Made by a program: the position numbers and the translations under genes. This document shows, piece by piece, positions 22,801-32,764 of a DNA stretch of 64,000 nt. The DNA comes from Russula earlei (lineage: Eukaryota > Basidiomycota > Agaricomycetes > Russulales > Russulaceae), in the NCBI GenBank assembly GCA_025769875.1, contig JAGFNK010000210.1, forward strand, positions 1-64,000. The letters run 5' to 3'. Position 1 is the stretch's first letter. Every line of letters begins with the position of its first letter. Under the pieces are notes generated by a model. It was not told where the DNA came from. It saw only the letters and a program-made list of their open reading frames with translations, and did not search any database.

Positions 22801-23663
22801 GGACCCGTATACTAGTTAAAAAGAAATTGCACTTGCAATGAGAGCATGTCATATCAGTAGTTTAGTTCCTAATATATAACCCATTACCCATAATATGGCT
22901 GTTCAATCCCCCATACTGTCCCATTTGAGTTCACAGTAAGTTGATATATGGTATGGGGTCAGGACAGGTAGACCCATTTGGACCCATCAAATATATGGCT
23001 GTACCCATAATACAGTATGGTGAACAGCCCTAGCTGCAAGATCAAAGTAATGATGCTCGAATCCAGACAAGTCTGGAAAGCCATCATCCAGCCATTTCAG
23101 GGGATCTGCTTCTGGGTCAACATGTGCAGGGATCTCACTCTCATCACAACTATCATCATCACTCTGATCTCCATCCACAGCCACTTTATGAGTAGCATGT
23201 TGTGAAGTGATTGGGGATTGGTTAATTGTGGCTCATATGTCTCTCCAATCCATGGTAACAGGCTTCCATGGTCATTCCTGAGCAAGGTTGCTTGAACAAG
23301 CACATAGTTTGCTTTGTAGATGAAAGATGTACCTCCCTGTCAAGCTGATTGAACCCTTGAATTATCAGCTGATCTGCTATTGTTGGTACCTTCTCTCATT
23401 TCTGTCTTGGACATTCAGCCAAGTTACAACAGACATTGCACACTTGTTGACCATAGAGACAGGCATAGCAGAGAAGATCTTGACAGTGAGGGCCTTGCAT
23501 AAATGAACATGGTGAACATCTTGCCTGTTGTGTTCGCAGCTTGAGGATCACATGCCGCCAGCACATCAGAATCCTCATTATCTAACAGCCAGCTCCAATA
23601 ATCATAAACACTTTCATTTCACCCACATCTGTGATTGAATGGCTTGACACCAGCCAAATATGC

Positions 23664-24544
23664 TGTCATGGTAACGAGCCATGTCAGTTCTCAAGCCTGA
23701 AGTCAAGTTGATAGTAGAAGTGTGTTCAGGTGAATGGGCTGGTTCCTGTTGTAAAGAGTAAGGATCCCTGCAGCAGTCGAAGTGTTTTATGCTAAACAGG
23801 TTTGGCCAATAGACCCTTCCTAGTATGACTTGGTCCATTGAGAAGCTAGGGTAAGTTTGTAGTGGGATAGACTAGGGCTGGTTCCACTAGCTATATGCAT
23901 TCAAGTCCATAGTGACCTTGAACACTCAGAAAGAAGAAGACAGTATGTCTTGAAGGAGGAGAGCTCTTCTCAGTAGAGTGAAGAGAGACTCTTAGGGAGG
24001 AAGTGATAGAGAGAGAGTAGATGGTGGATGGTGTGTGTGTGTGAAGAGTTGATGAAATGGAGAGGTGGATGTGGTTTGAAAATTAGGAGTGAAGTGGGTT
24101 GAAAGGCAAATATGTTGGACAAGAGTAGGTTGGATTCTACAAGAGGCCAAGCTTAGGGCTTTGGTCACAAAGTACTGAGCTTATATATACAGGAGAAGTG
24201 CAGCAATAGCTGTGCTTTGACTGTGCTACTAGTATAGTAGGAGTCATAATAGGTAAGAGTCATAGGAATGAGGCCACAAATGAGTCAGAACCAAGTGACT
24301 GTGCTGCACAGTAGGTGCGCAGCATTGCAGAGTTGAAACTAAGAAGTAAGCATAAAAGGAAAGAGAACCAAACAAAGGGAAAGTAACAGCAATCCAGTGT
24401 TATGTGGACATGTATGGATCACATGATAACACAGAAGGGATCACAAGATGTAAGAGATCACAAGACCAGTAAGTAAAGGGATGTACAAAGCAAGCAGTCC
24501 ATAGCAAAGGTGAGAAGTAAACATAAAAGGAAAATGTTGTAGCA
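23664..24544 (-). mobile_element. Solo LTR of the element-C family, TSD TATGC
   Basis: 881 bp, TGTCATGGTAACGAGCC...GTTGTAGCA, flanked by TATGC at 23659-23663 and 24545-24549. It interrupts the transposase gene between ALKAQFRAY and LAGVKPF. It keeps the TATATATA region (near 24185) that element C's 5' LTR has lost. Confidence 0.93.
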
Positions 24545-24549
24545 TATGC

Positions 24550-25563
24550 CCTGAACTGAGCCTTCAGGGCATGCAGGGCCTCATATGGCTTCCACTTTGC
24601 AAGGTGAGGATTGATGTCTTCCATGACACTTCTTGCCTCTTCCACAGAATGACCTGCACAATATTCATCACCATACTCATTCTGCAGAAGCTTTAGTAAG
24701 ATAAGCCCAATTCCATCAATAATCTTGGGCATTGATCTGATAGTAGGCTTCCCTTTCTCTCTTGTAATTGTCACAGAGGGAATTGTAAGAGGGTTTGGGT
24801 TGGTGAGGATTGGTGCAGCCTGGTTTTCTAGTCCATAGATAAATACAATAAGTTGATACCCAAATACAAGATCACATGGAAATACTACCAGGGTCAAGTA
24901 CAAATGCAGTCAGGTAGACATTTGATGCCTGCTCATTTCCTATAAGCTGTGCAAACCAGGAATTTGCTATTGCACAAATCTTCTCCTTGAGTTCAATAGC
25001 ATACTTCAACTTTTCTTTCAGACTATCATCCTTGGTCAGGAGATCTTGAAGATGAGCCACAATTGCAAGCCAGTAGGTGTACATGTCTGCAGGATTGGTG
25101 TCCTTGGCTTCCAGACACTGGATTGCACAAGCAAATGGCATCAGAACAGCCCCAAGCTGCTTCAAATCCCTCTGAAGGCAAAAACATCCTCATTGTTGTC
25201 AAACAAGGTGTGAAGCATCTAGTTAAGACAATTTAAATATATGTGGCCTGATCTCAGATTGATGAGTTGGATTACTGCATTATCAATACCAAGGCCTGGG
25301 TTACGAATGATCTTCATGAACACTGGTATTCCCTGCACAACTGAGTCAAGTGACCAATAATAGATGGTCCCAAATCTTGTTTCTCCAACTGATTGGAGGC
25401 CACATTGTATATGTAGATCTTTACAAGCAACATCAAACCAGTCAAGTGTATAGGTTGAAAGGCCCATGAAAACCAAAAGGTCTCACAATTGAGAAACCAC
25501 CTGGACAAGATAACTTAACCTATTCATTCAGGGATCCAGGAATCCAGGATGGAAGATACCAGT
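24550..25563 (-). pseudogene. hAT/DUF659 transposase gene, middle to C-terminal part
   Basis: Minus-strand coding from the edge of element A: an LDWFDVACKDLHIQ segment followed by GLQSVGETRFGTIYYWSL (the conserved ETRFGT region of this hAT group) near 25390. Then come a long helical region with DTNPADMYTYWLAIVAHL (near 25090), LKEKICAIANSW (near 24960), TSD-like loss-of-frame points near 24880, and SVEEARSVMEDINPHLAKW (near 24610). It continues beyond the solo LTR at 23664-24544. Confidence 0.85.
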
Positions 25564-26170
25564 TGTAACGGCGTCGCGGCCGTTAGAGCGTTAGCTCAAG
25601 GTTCAGTGGGGCCAAGTCCCTGTGACTTGGTTCAAGGGTTCAGTGGGGCCGGCTCAAGGAGACCGGTTCAATGGTTTTAGCGTCTCAAGGCTGAGTCAGA
25701 CAATGACTCAGTCCGCAGACAGAGTTGATCTCCTGGTTTCACAGAAGAGGAGGACGATGAAAGAGAGGCAGAGGAGGAAGAGGAACACAAGGGTTCCTTG
25801 AGGTGTGCTTAGGTCAAGCAAGGTGTAGGCCAGCACAAGCAGAGTTGTGATTGAGAGAGGGTACAGGGCAAGGGATGCGACAGGAAATGGGACAAAGCTA
25901 AGCTTGGGGCATTCCCCAGCTTCTACAGGCGCTTAAATACTGTATGTAGCGAGGCTGTACAGTACTATAAGCAGAACAATAGATAAAGGTGAGCCAATAG
26001 CAAAGGTAACTCAACAATAGGTGAAACACAATAGGTGAAACACAATACATGAAACAGTAAGGGACCATCGACATCAAGGGATGAAACGGTAACCAAGAGA
26101 AAGAGGGTGGTAAAGGGGGAACAATAACAAGAGAGTAATGGGCGAACCGACAAGGGGGTAAATCACAACA
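25564..26170 (-). repeat. 3' LTR of element A
   Basis: 607 bp, TGTAACGGCGTCGCGG...AAATCACAACA on the plus strand; identical to the right LTR. Confidence 0.97.
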
Positions 26171-26192
26171 TCATGCCCCCCTCATGCTTAGT
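26171..26192 (-). promoter_or_regulatory. 3' polypurine tract of element A
   Basis: Sense strand AAGCATGAGGGGGGCATGA directly precedes the 3' LTR; the G6 run is the likely RNase H-resistant plus-strand primer. Confidence 0.7.
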
Positions 26193-26200
26193 TCTCCGAA

Positions 26201-27454
26201 CTAATCGGTCTCAGGACCCGACTCACGGAATTCATCGCCTTCGACTTCTGGCCACGCGCTCTGGGGTCCCATGGCTTTGGGGCAGAAACCCCTGTAACTC
26301 CGATGGGTCCTCCTGAGGATGCAATCCACTTGTCCGCTGCAATTAGTGTGCGGTTTGTTACAGTCCTTGTTCCAGTGCCCCCTGGTGTTGCAGTGTTTGC
26401 AGACATGTTGTCGCTTCTGAAGTTGATGACGCTGTGCTTTAGTCATTCGTGCGGGGGTGAGAGGGGTATTGGGGGTACTGGCGTCATCAGAGAACATTTG
26501 GGGGAAGTGGGAAGGTGACCCCATGGGAGCGTCGTTTTGGGACTGGTCGACAACGCGAGGAGGGAGGTACTGGAGAGGAGGGGTTAGGGAGAGAGGAGGG
26601 TGAATGGATGGTGTAGGGGAAGTGGATGACTCCTTCGAGTCCTCGATTTTGTCGTAGCTCCCTGCCAGTGAGTAGTACGGTCCAGTGTCGCGGGTGAGCC
26701 CTCCATCAGTCATCAAGTTATCGAGTTGATGGCGAACTCGGACGGAAGTGTTGTTGGCCCGAAGGCGACTGCGGATGGCGGCAGTCTCTTTAGTGTGGGA
26801 CTGGATTTCATGGAGTCGGTCAGCGAGCTGCCCTTGGAGGACGCTTAGAGCCCCTTGGATGGAGGCGCGCTTGCCCTCCAAGACTTTCAACTTGAAAGAG
26901 CTGGTGCGGAGACGGTAGACGTCGGCAAGAGCACCAGGGTCATGGAGGTTTTCGAGGGCTTGGGCAGCATCAAAATGGAAGGGGTGGTCCTCAATGAGGA
27001 GGCGGAGGTCAGAGGCAGAGACAGAGGGATGAGGGGCAGAGACAACGGGCCGAGCGATGAGCTTTTCCCCATAAGTGGGTTCTCCTCGACCCATAGTTCC
27101 TAGAAGCATGGGCTCGTCATTATATAAGGCGACACGTAAGTATGGTAATAGGCGCTTTCGCCCATTAACGTGAATGTAAAAAGGGGGAACATGCGTGTAA
27201 GGTTCGTAAACAAACCAAGGGGGGCCAGGATGGGTGGGGTCTGCTTGGGTTGGGGTTGGCGAGGGTGTTCCTTCTCGAATGGCGAGTGGGTTGAGGGTAG
27301 CGGCAAGGTCTTGGACCTCGGTTTCGTCTGGGACGATGAAGGTTCGTTGGTCGATGATATGCTGGATCACTTCGGGCGAGAGGGGTTCTTGTTTGATGGT
27401 GGGGGAAGGGGTAAGAATAGGTAGAGGGGATGAGTTAGAAACGGGGGACGACAT
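26201..27454 (-). other. Element A post-chromodomain module (possible internal start)
   Basis: The last 417 codons of pol, from an internal Met at 27454 (MSSPVSNSSPLPILTPSP). Ser/Pro-rich N-terminus, PWFVYEPYTHVPPFY region near residue 1350, a helical heptad-like stretch (LKVLEGKRASIQGALSVLQG) near 1480, and the zinc knuckle CKHCNTRGHWNKDC followed by a Cys/His-rich tail. The start word, length and ending match the separate modules of elements C and D, so it may be made as its own protein or released by the protease. Confidence 0.7.
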
Positions 27455-30400
27455 AGGAGTGTTGTAAGTAGAGGTAGCGTGTTCGTGGTGCCAGGCTGAC
27501 CACTCGGAGGGAGTGGGGGTATTTATGTAGGCTGATCGTATGATGTGGTTCCACACTAAATCTGTAAGTACCGCTCTTCGTACGGATAGATGAAACTCAG
27601 AAAAGCGGGGGTCCATCATAAGTAATTGAAATCCGCGGAAGTCACCAGGAGAAAGAATTCCAGAAAAGAGTTGTTCTCTGGCGGCTAAATCAAAAATTGT
27701 ATATCCGCGGTCGGGGATAGCGGGGTCGTTAACGGAATAAGAAGGGGGGTTACGTGAGTTAATTCGGGGGAGTAATGTACGTTGTTGTATCGTAAGTGTT
27801 TGGAATTGATGTTCTAAGTCGTTCAGACTTTCGTCAGAGTGATGGGATTCTGCGGGATCAGAGTCAGTGGTGGTCATGGTACGGAGTTTGGTGGGCTGTT
27901 GGAGGTGAAACATGGTGATGGCGTCTTGGGCGTTTTTAAGGTTTGAAAGAGGTTCCCAGGTGTCTTCTGCCGCGGAATATCCTTTCCACCGGACCCTGTA
28001 TTGGAGTCGGTTTCTATGGAGACGTTGAGCGGTAATCTTTTCGACTTCATATTCTCCCGAGATAAGGTCAGGTGGTGGCTCCGGGAAGTTTGGTCCATGT
28101 TCAGTTGTTTCTGTGACTGGAGATAAGAGGGAGGCATGAAACACGTTGTGGATGTTCCATTGGGGCGGTAACTGGAGTTGGTAAACAATGTGGGAGATTC
28201 GTTTGGTGATGGTAAAAGGGCCGAATCGTTTAGGGCGGAACTTATGAAACTGATGGGGAGTTTTTAGGTTAGTGCCTTCCAACCAAACCTTCTGTCCTTC
28301 CTCGAAGCCCTTGAATTTGGTTTCCTTGACCCAGTTATTCTGTGCCCTTCTCATTGCTTCTTGTGCTGATTCCCTCATATCTTTTAATGCTTGGAGTCGT
28401 TCTTGGATTCCGGGGAACTTGGACTTAAGCTGGGTGCCAAGCCCTTGAGGGTTAAACCCGATGAGGAGTTCGTAGGGGGTTTTTTTGGTGGTGGTAGACT
28501 TGTGGGCGTTAAAATGGTACTGGGCTATGGGGAGCCAGTGTGTCCATTCTTCCTGTTTCTCTCCTGTGTAGATACGCAGATACATTTCCAGGGTCTGGTT
28601 TGTCCTTTCAGATTGTCCATCAGTTTGAGGGTGGTAGGCAGTGCTTAAATTTTGGTTGATCCCGAGGATTCGGGAAACTTCCTTGAACAAGTCGGAGGTA
28701 AAGCGAGGGTCACGATCGGAAATGATCTTGGAGGGGACCCCAGTCCAAGGGAAGGCATGTCGTAAGAACAATTTGGCCATTGCTAAGGTCCCCATGTCCT
28801 TACGACATGGTATGAATATTGCCGCTTTGGTTGAGTCGTGGTCGGTGATGGTCATGATCGTGTTACACTCTTCTGACAATGGAAGGTCAACGATCCAGTC
28901 GATTGCTATGGTTTGGAACGGTTTCTGGAACTCAGGGGGAATCGGATAAATTGGGGGACGAGTTGGGTGTGTGGAAGTCTTGTTGGCTTGACAGGTGGCA
29001 CAGCCTCGAATGTAGTCCCTGATAAAGTAGGCCATCTTTGGCCACCAGAAGGATTCTTGAATTGAATATAGGGTTCGGGCGTTTCCTGTGTGCCCGCCAA
29101 GGATGCTGTCATGGTAGGTATGTAAAATTTTTCGCAAGAGGGGTTCTTGATATGGCACCACCAATTTTCCACCTTTGAATAGTGCGTCTTCTTCTTCTTG
29201 GAGACCGTGTTTGACCTTCCACATGAGGAGATCTGACTTTCTTTTTCTTTGTTCGGTTAGTACTTGTTCGTAAAGGTCCTCAGTGTGGAGCGTGCGAATA
29301 AAAAGTTTGTCAGGGAGTGCTGTGACGTTCTGGTTGTCTCCTGACCCATCATTGTGGTCAGGTCGTCGTGAGAGAGGGTCCGCGCGATTGGAGACTCCGG
29401 GTTTGTGGTGGATTTCGAAGTGGTAATCCGCGAGTGTTGAGATGTACCCAGCAATCCTTCGGTTGATTTTGTGGGGGAGCCGGTAGTGAGCCAGGTTAGC
29501 GTGGTCTGTGAAAATTTTGATGGGGTGTTTAGTCCCGACTAATAGGTATCGCCAGTGTTGGAGTGCAAGGATCAGAGCTAGGAACTCCCTATCCCAGACT
29601 GGGTAGTTCCTTTCTGCTTCGTTGAACGCGTGTGACATATTTCCGATCATTTTCCTTTTTCCCCTTTGATCCTTTTGGAAGAGGATAGCTCCGGTGGCAA
29701 ACTGTGAGGCATCGGTTTCTAATTCGTATGGGAGGTCGGGGTTGGCAGTGTAAAGTTCAGGGTCGTCGCAGACCGCTGCTATCAAGGTTTCTAGGGCTGT
29801 GGTTGCTTCCGGAGTCCAGAGAAAGGGGGTGCCTTTCTTGATTGTAGAAAAAATGGGGCGGGCTATTTTTGCGAAGTCTCGGATAAATGGCCGTTGGTAA
29901 TTGAGGGCGCCCATGATTTGTTGTACCTGTTTCAGATTGTTGGGGGGTCTCGGCCAGCTTTTGAGGCCATTCATTTTGACAGGATCGATTTTGAGGGTCC
30001 CTTGATTAATTCGGAAACCCAGGAAGTCAATTTCTTCTTGTTCGAAGGCACATTTAGACGCTTTTAAGAAATAGGAGTCCCTTTCGAGAAGGTCAAGGAA
30101 TTCGTGTGTAATTTGTTGGTGGAGGTGTTCTTCTCCTGAGTTCGTGGCTATTGCCACGTCATCTAGGTAGTTGCAAGTGTTTTCGGGGTACTTTAGAAGC
30201 CAGGGTCGGAGGGTGTGGTTCATTGCTCGTTGAAAAGCTGCTGGGGCGTTGGTAAAGCCGAAGCCCATTACCATGGGAATGAAGGTGCCAAATTGGGTTT
30301 TGAAGGCACCCTTGTGTCGGTCTTCTGGGTGGATCAGGATGTTGTTGTAGCCAGCTCTGACATCGAATTTGCTAAAGGTGGTTTTGCCCCTTAATTTGTG

Positions 30401-31270
30401 TAATTGTTCTTCCATGTTTGGCAGGGCATGATAATCTGGAACGGTGGCGTTATTGAGTTTTCGGTAGTCCACTACCATCCTTGGGGCAGTACCGTCTTTC
30501 TTCTGAACAAAGAAAACGGGGGATACAAAATCTGAAACACCGTCTTTGATGAAACCTTTGGCCAGGTCTTCTTGTATTTGTCTTGATAGTTCTTGTTTTT
30601 CGTTTAGGGGGAGTGGGTAAGTTCGACAGTCAAGAAATTTGGGGGCGTCTGGTTTCAGGGTGATTCTGAAGTCGAGCTCTCCTCGGCTGGGTGGGAGTCG
30701 TTTGGCTGCTTCTTCTGAAAAAACCTTCTGATGTCGTAAGTATTCCGGGGGAATGGTGGTTGTTCTTATTTGTGCAAGTCGGACTTTGGGTGGATTTACT
30801 ATGGATACGGGGGTGAGAAGAACCCCTAGGTGGTTCCTTAGGCGGCCAGTGCTCCAATTGACGTGGGGATTTAACGCCCTCAAAAAGGGATATCCAAGGA
30901 TCATTCTATCTTCTCCCAAGTTGGTAACATAGAAGGTGAGGAGTCGGGTGGTGGGTCCGTGACGTACGGTCATGTGGGTGTAATGGGTTAGTGCTCCTCC
31001 TTGATTGTTGGTGCCGTCCACATTAATGATGGGTCTGGGGGTTCTGAGGGTTCGGAGTGGGATTTGTAATTTTCCCACGATTCCTTGGCTGATGAAGTTT
31101 TCTGTTGCTCCGCTATCTAGGAGTGCTTGACCAGTCTTTCCATTTGTCGTGATCATAAAAGGTACTTTCATTGAGTTTTCCTTATGTTGGACAATGGTAT
31201 CTATTTGGGCCTTAGTACCGACTGTTGTACCTTGGCCTAGAGAAAATCCTCTTTGAGGATGAGATCCCAA
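26201..31270 (-). CDS. pol: Element A pol polyprotein with chromodomain and C-terminal zinc-knuckle module
   Basis: One open frame of 1689 codons. Protease: DSG at residues 52-54 and LGYPFL at 125-130. RT: KFDVRAGYNN near 301 and catalytic YLDD at 368-371. RNase H: Asp520, the WDREFLAL helix near 560, TDH near 589. Integrase zinc finger: His720, His727, Cys757, Cys760. Integrase core: Asp791, Asp852, Glu888 (35 residues between the last two). Chromodomain: about 1073-1122, with aromatic cage candidates Tyr1074, Trp1095 and Trp1105. The extra 560 residues end in a CX2CX4HX4C knuckle at 1624-1637. The frame starts 34 nt inside the end of gag in the -1 phase, so expression probably needs a -1 shift near the gag stop, or reinitiation at the ATG at 31270. 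All catalytic residues are intact. Confidence 0.96.
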   Translation of the reverse strand: MGSHPQRGFSLGQGTTVGTKAQIDTIVQHKENSMKVPFMITTNGKTGQALLDSGATENFISQGIVGKLQIPLRTLRTPRPIINVDGTNNQGGALTHYTHMTVRHGPTTRLLTFYVTNLGEDRMILGYPFLRALNPHVNWSTGRLRNHLGVLLTPVSIVNPPKVRLAQIRTTTIPPEYLRHQKVFSEEAAKRLPPSRGELDFRITLKPDAPKFLDCRTYPLPLNEKQELSRQIQEDLAKGFIKDGVSDFVSPVFFVQKKDGTAPRMVVDYRKLNNATVPDYHALPNMEEQLHKLRGKTTFSKFDVRAGYNNILIHPEDRHKGAFKTQFGTFIPMVMGFGFTNAPAAFQRAMNHTLRPWLLKYPENTCNYLDDVAIATNSGEEHLHQQITHEFLDLLERDSYFLKASKCAFEQEEIDFLGFRINQGTLKIDPVKMNGLKSWPRPPNNLKQVQQIMGALNYQRPFIRDFAKIARPIFSTIKKGTPFLWTPEATTALETLIAAVCDDPELYTANPDLPYELETDASQFATGAILFQKDQRGKRKMIGNMSHAFNEAERNYPVWDREFLALILALQHWRYLLVGTKHPIKIFTDHANLAHYRLPHKINRRIAGYISTLADYHFEIHHKPGVSNRADPLSRRPDHNDGSGDNQNVTALPDKLFIRTLHTEDLYEQVLTEQRKRKSDLLMWKVKHGLQEEEDALFKGGKLVVPYQEPLLRKILHTYHDSILGGHTGNARTLYSIQESFWWPKMAYFIRDYIRGCATCQANKTSTHPTRPPIYPIPPEFQKPFQTIAIDWIVDLPLSEECNTIMTITDHDSTKAAIFIPCRKDMGTLAMAKLFLRHAFPWTGVPSKIISDRDPRFTSDLFKEVSRILGINQNLSTAYHPQTDGQSERTNQTLEMYLRIYTGEKQEEWTHWLPIAQYHFNAHKSTTTKKTPYELLIGFNPQGLGTQLKSKFPGIQERLQALKDMRESAQEAMRRAQNNWVKETKFKGFEEGQKVWLEGTNLKTPHQFHKFRPKRFGPFTITKRISHIVYQLQLPPQWNIHNVFHASLLSPVTETTEHGPNFPEPPPDLISGEYEVEKITAQRLHRNRLQYRVRWKGYSAAEDTWEPLSNLKNAQDAITMFHLQQPTKLRTMTTTDSDPAESHHSDESLNDLEHQFQTLTIQQRTLLPRINSRNPPSYSVNDPAIPDRGYTIFDLAAREQLFSGILSPGDFRGFQLLMMDPRFSEFHLSVRRAVLTDLVWNHIIRSAYINTPTPSEWSAWHHEHATSTYNTPMSSPVSNSSPLPILTPSPTIKQEPLSPEVIQHIIDQRTFIVPDETEVQDLAATLNPLAIREGTPSPTPTQADPTHPGPPWFVYEPYTHVPPFYIHVNGRKRLLPYLRVALYNDEPMLLGTMGRGEPTYGEKLIARPVVSAPHPSVSASDLRLLIEDHPFHFDAAQALENLHDPGALADVYRLRTSSFKLKVLEGKRASIQGALSVLQGQLADRLHEIQSHTKETAAIRSRLRANNTSVRVRHQLDNLMTDGGLTRDTGPYYSLAGSYDKIEDSKESSTSPTPSIHPPLSLTPPLQYLPPRVVDQSQNDAPMGSPSHFPQMFSDDASTPNTPLTPARMTKAQRHQLQKRQHVCKHCNTRGHWNKDCNKPHTNCSGQVDCILRRTHRSYRGFCPKAMGPQSAWPEVEGDEFRESGPETD

Positions 31271-32079
31271 AGCTTGGCCCTATCTTCTGCCGGTAAGGTC
31301 TTCATGCGGGCCACCATAGTGGAGGCTTCTTCTTCTTTTGGTGGTTCTGAGGTTGGTTCAGCGGTACGTGCTTTGGAAGTAGTGGGGGTAGTATTCTTGG
31401 GGCACTCCCGACTAAGGTGGCCTTTCTCTCGACAACGGAAGCAACGTCCTTCTTTGGCCAATTGTTTCCTCTCTTCTTCAGTGAGTTTTTTGAAGTTGGA
31501 CTTGGCGGCGTCTACTTGCATCCGATCAGGGTGATGGGACCTGTGTTCCGAAGGGGGGTGTGTGGTTTTTCCTTTAAGTTTCTCTCTGATGGTGATGAAA
31601 CGGCGATGTTGTCTTCTGGCTTCCTCCTTCCATTCTTGAAGGGTGGTAGGCCAGACGTCCCTGTTTAGGATTGCGCGGTAGAGTCCGATTTTTAGACCAT
31701 TTTTGAAGCTTTCTATAGCGATTACGTCCGTTTCTGGCCACCCTGTTTTATTCAGCAGTTGTTCGAAGGTGGAAATGTAATCGTCAAGGGATTCCTTCAT
31801 TGTATGCTTGGCGAGAGCCGCTTGGGCGTCCTCTTTCTCCGCAGTGTTAGTGAACTTGAATGTAAAGTCCGTAACAAAGTCATTCCATAATGCTTCGTTC
31901 ATTCTGTCGATGGGGTTCTGGGCCCTGTTTACCTTTTCCCTTAGTGCGGTTGCTTGTGAATTGACCCATTCTTCAACCTTTTCCCCTTGAATGTAGGAAA
32001 GAGCCAGCATTGTTCGTTTAAAAGGGGAGATCATTACTGCCTTATCATCATTGAGGCCCCAGAATAGATTGAATTCCAT
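31237..32079 (-). CDS. gag: Element A gag (capsid and nucleocapsid part)
   Basis: 281 codons from MEFNLFWGLNDDKAV: Ty3-type Gag capsid helices (FKRTMLALSYIQGEKVEEWV; DDYISTFEQLLNKTGW; GLYRAILNRDVWPTTLQEW), then one CX2CX4HX4C knuckle, CFRCREKGHLSREC near 31430, and a charged tail ending at 31237. The frame is open further upstream to about 32205, where it meets the pre-Gag frame after a one-base shift in a C-rich run. It overlaps pol by 34 nt. Confidence 0.93.
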   Translation of the reverse strand: MEFNLFWGLNDDKAVMISPFKRTMLALSYIQGEKVEEWVNSQATALREKVNRAQNPIDRMNEALWNDFVTDFTFKFTNTAEKEDAQAALAKHTMKESLDDYISTFEQLLNKTGWPETDVIAIESFKNGLKIGLYRAILNRDVWPTTLQEWKEEARRQHRRFITIREKLKGKTTHPPSEHRSHHPDRMQVDAAKSNFKKLTEEERKQLAKEGRCFRCREKGHLSRECPKNTTPTTSKARTAEPTSEPPKEEEASTMVARMKTLPAEDRAKLWDLILKEDFL

Positions 32080-32146
32080 GATAAATCTTTTTGTTTTGTT
32101 CCTTTCCCCTGTGAAGGCAGTGGGTTCTTTTCCGCTGAGGGACCCA

Positions 32147-32740
32147 TTAGTGCCTTGTGGTACTGGAGCGGCTGCCTGAGGGGGTGGGACGACGACTGGA
32201 GGGGGCCTGAGCGGCTATCTGGGGGGCCTGAGCGGCCATCTGGGGGGGTTGTACAGCGACTTGAGGTTGGGCTGCCATATCAGGTTCTGGGGGGTTCTGT
32301 GGGTCGATTTCTAGGGTTTCAATGGGTTCTTGGTTTTCAAGGGGGTCCTCTGGTTCTAGTGCAGGGGATTCGAAGGGTGTCTGAGTTTCAACAGTGTTTT
32401 CTGGTTCAGGGGGGTTGCCTTCTGTAGAAGAGGCTTCTGATTCTGATGGTGGTTCGTAGAGAGGGTCGTTTTCCCTCCAGTAGCCTAATCCAAGGCTGTT
32501 TCTGAGGAGTTCTAGGTCTAGGTGAGTGTAGAGTTGTCCTCTCCTAAGTTGTAGTTCGAACCAACGGTTGTTGATGAATTCAACTGGTAGTTCTTCACCG
32601 TTTTCAGTGGTGATGTAACAAAGGAAAGTGTGAAAGCTGTCCCAAGTGGCAGTTCCTACCACGTGTTTGGGAAGGTCTGGGGATGGTCTAGGTTGAACAC
32701 GGACCCAACGATTCGATGGTAGTTCAAGGTTGATCTCCAG
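32147..32740 (-). CDS. Element A pre-Gag domain in an AUG-free reading frame
   Basis: The minus strand is open from the primer site to 32147 and codes LPSNRWVRVQPRPSPDLPKH, VGTATWDSF, ELPVEFINNRWFELQL and LRNSLGLGYW, then a Glu/Pro-rich linker. No ATG in any frame occurs between the predicted transcript start (33106) and the ATG at 32278. An in-frame CTG at 32740-32738 has A at -3 and G at +4. Element C encodes a related domain (LPEH.TG.A.W; INGRWYKL), also without ATG. A +1 shift near 32205 separates this frame from gag. Confidence 0.75.
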   Translation of the reverse strand: MEINLELPSNRWVRVQPRPSPDLPKHVVGTATWDSFHTFLCYITTENGEELPVEFINNRWFELQLRRGQLYTHLDLELLRNSLGLGYWRENDPLYEPPSESEASSTEGNPPEPENTVETQTPFESPALEPEDPLENQEPIETLEIDPQNPPEPDMAAQPQVAVQPPQMAAQAPQIAAQAPSSRRPTPSGSRSSTTRH

Positions 32741-32752
32741 AATGGAGTAGAG

Positions 32753-32763
32753 AAGCTTAGCTT
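32753..32763 (-). promoter_or_regulatory. Primer-binding site of element A, self-complementary to mRNA 5' end
   Basis: Sense AAGCTAAGCTT, one base from the 5' LTR, is the exact complement of AAGCTTAGCTT at 33106-33096. The latter begins about 33 nt downstream of the TATA-like TATTTAA (33140-33134). Confidence 0.75.
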
Positions 32764-32764
32764 G

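Larger units (their letters stand above)
19239..23032. mobile_element. hAT-type DNA transposon, non-autonomous, TSD GCTGCAAG
   Basis: Terminal inverted repeats TAGGGCTGTGCACCATAC and, inverted, TAGGGCTGTTCACCATAC are flanked by perfect 8-bp GCTGCAAG copies at 19231-19238 and 23033-23040. An 8-bp duplication plus a TAGGG terminus is the hAT hallmark. Subterminal ACCCAT/ATGGGT words are repeated near both ends. Solo LTRs I and G2 and a family-K copy account for about half the interior. No transposase of its own is visible, so it was mobilised in trans. 20600-20930 has an unidentified, possibly once coding plus strand. Confidence 0.85.
19055..23658 (-). pseudogene. C-terminus of the hAT/DUF659 transposase gene (split)
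   Basis: The transposase coding on the minus strand continues from 23658 past the solo LTR on its right: YLAGVKPFNHRC, NESVYDYWSWLLDNEDSDVL near 23600, then the hAT dimerisation motif KIFSAMPVSMVNKCAMSVVTWLN near 23480-23420. An acidic tail follows (DGDQSDDDSCDESEIP near 23170; LKWLDDGFPDLSGF). The tail is cut at 23033 by the element at 19239-23032 and resumes at 19230 as EFDISHYIQILADSISNG, ending in DEDWGRW and a stop near 19055. The exact rejoining across the 8-bp duplication supports one ancestral gene. Confidence 0.8.

Noticed and set aside
23033..23658. A KDZ/CxC-type transposase or cysteine-cluster gene
   Set aside because: Cys-rich peptides appear in one frame only; another frame gives the hAT dimerisation motif KIFSAMPVSMVNK in continuity with the upstream transposase.
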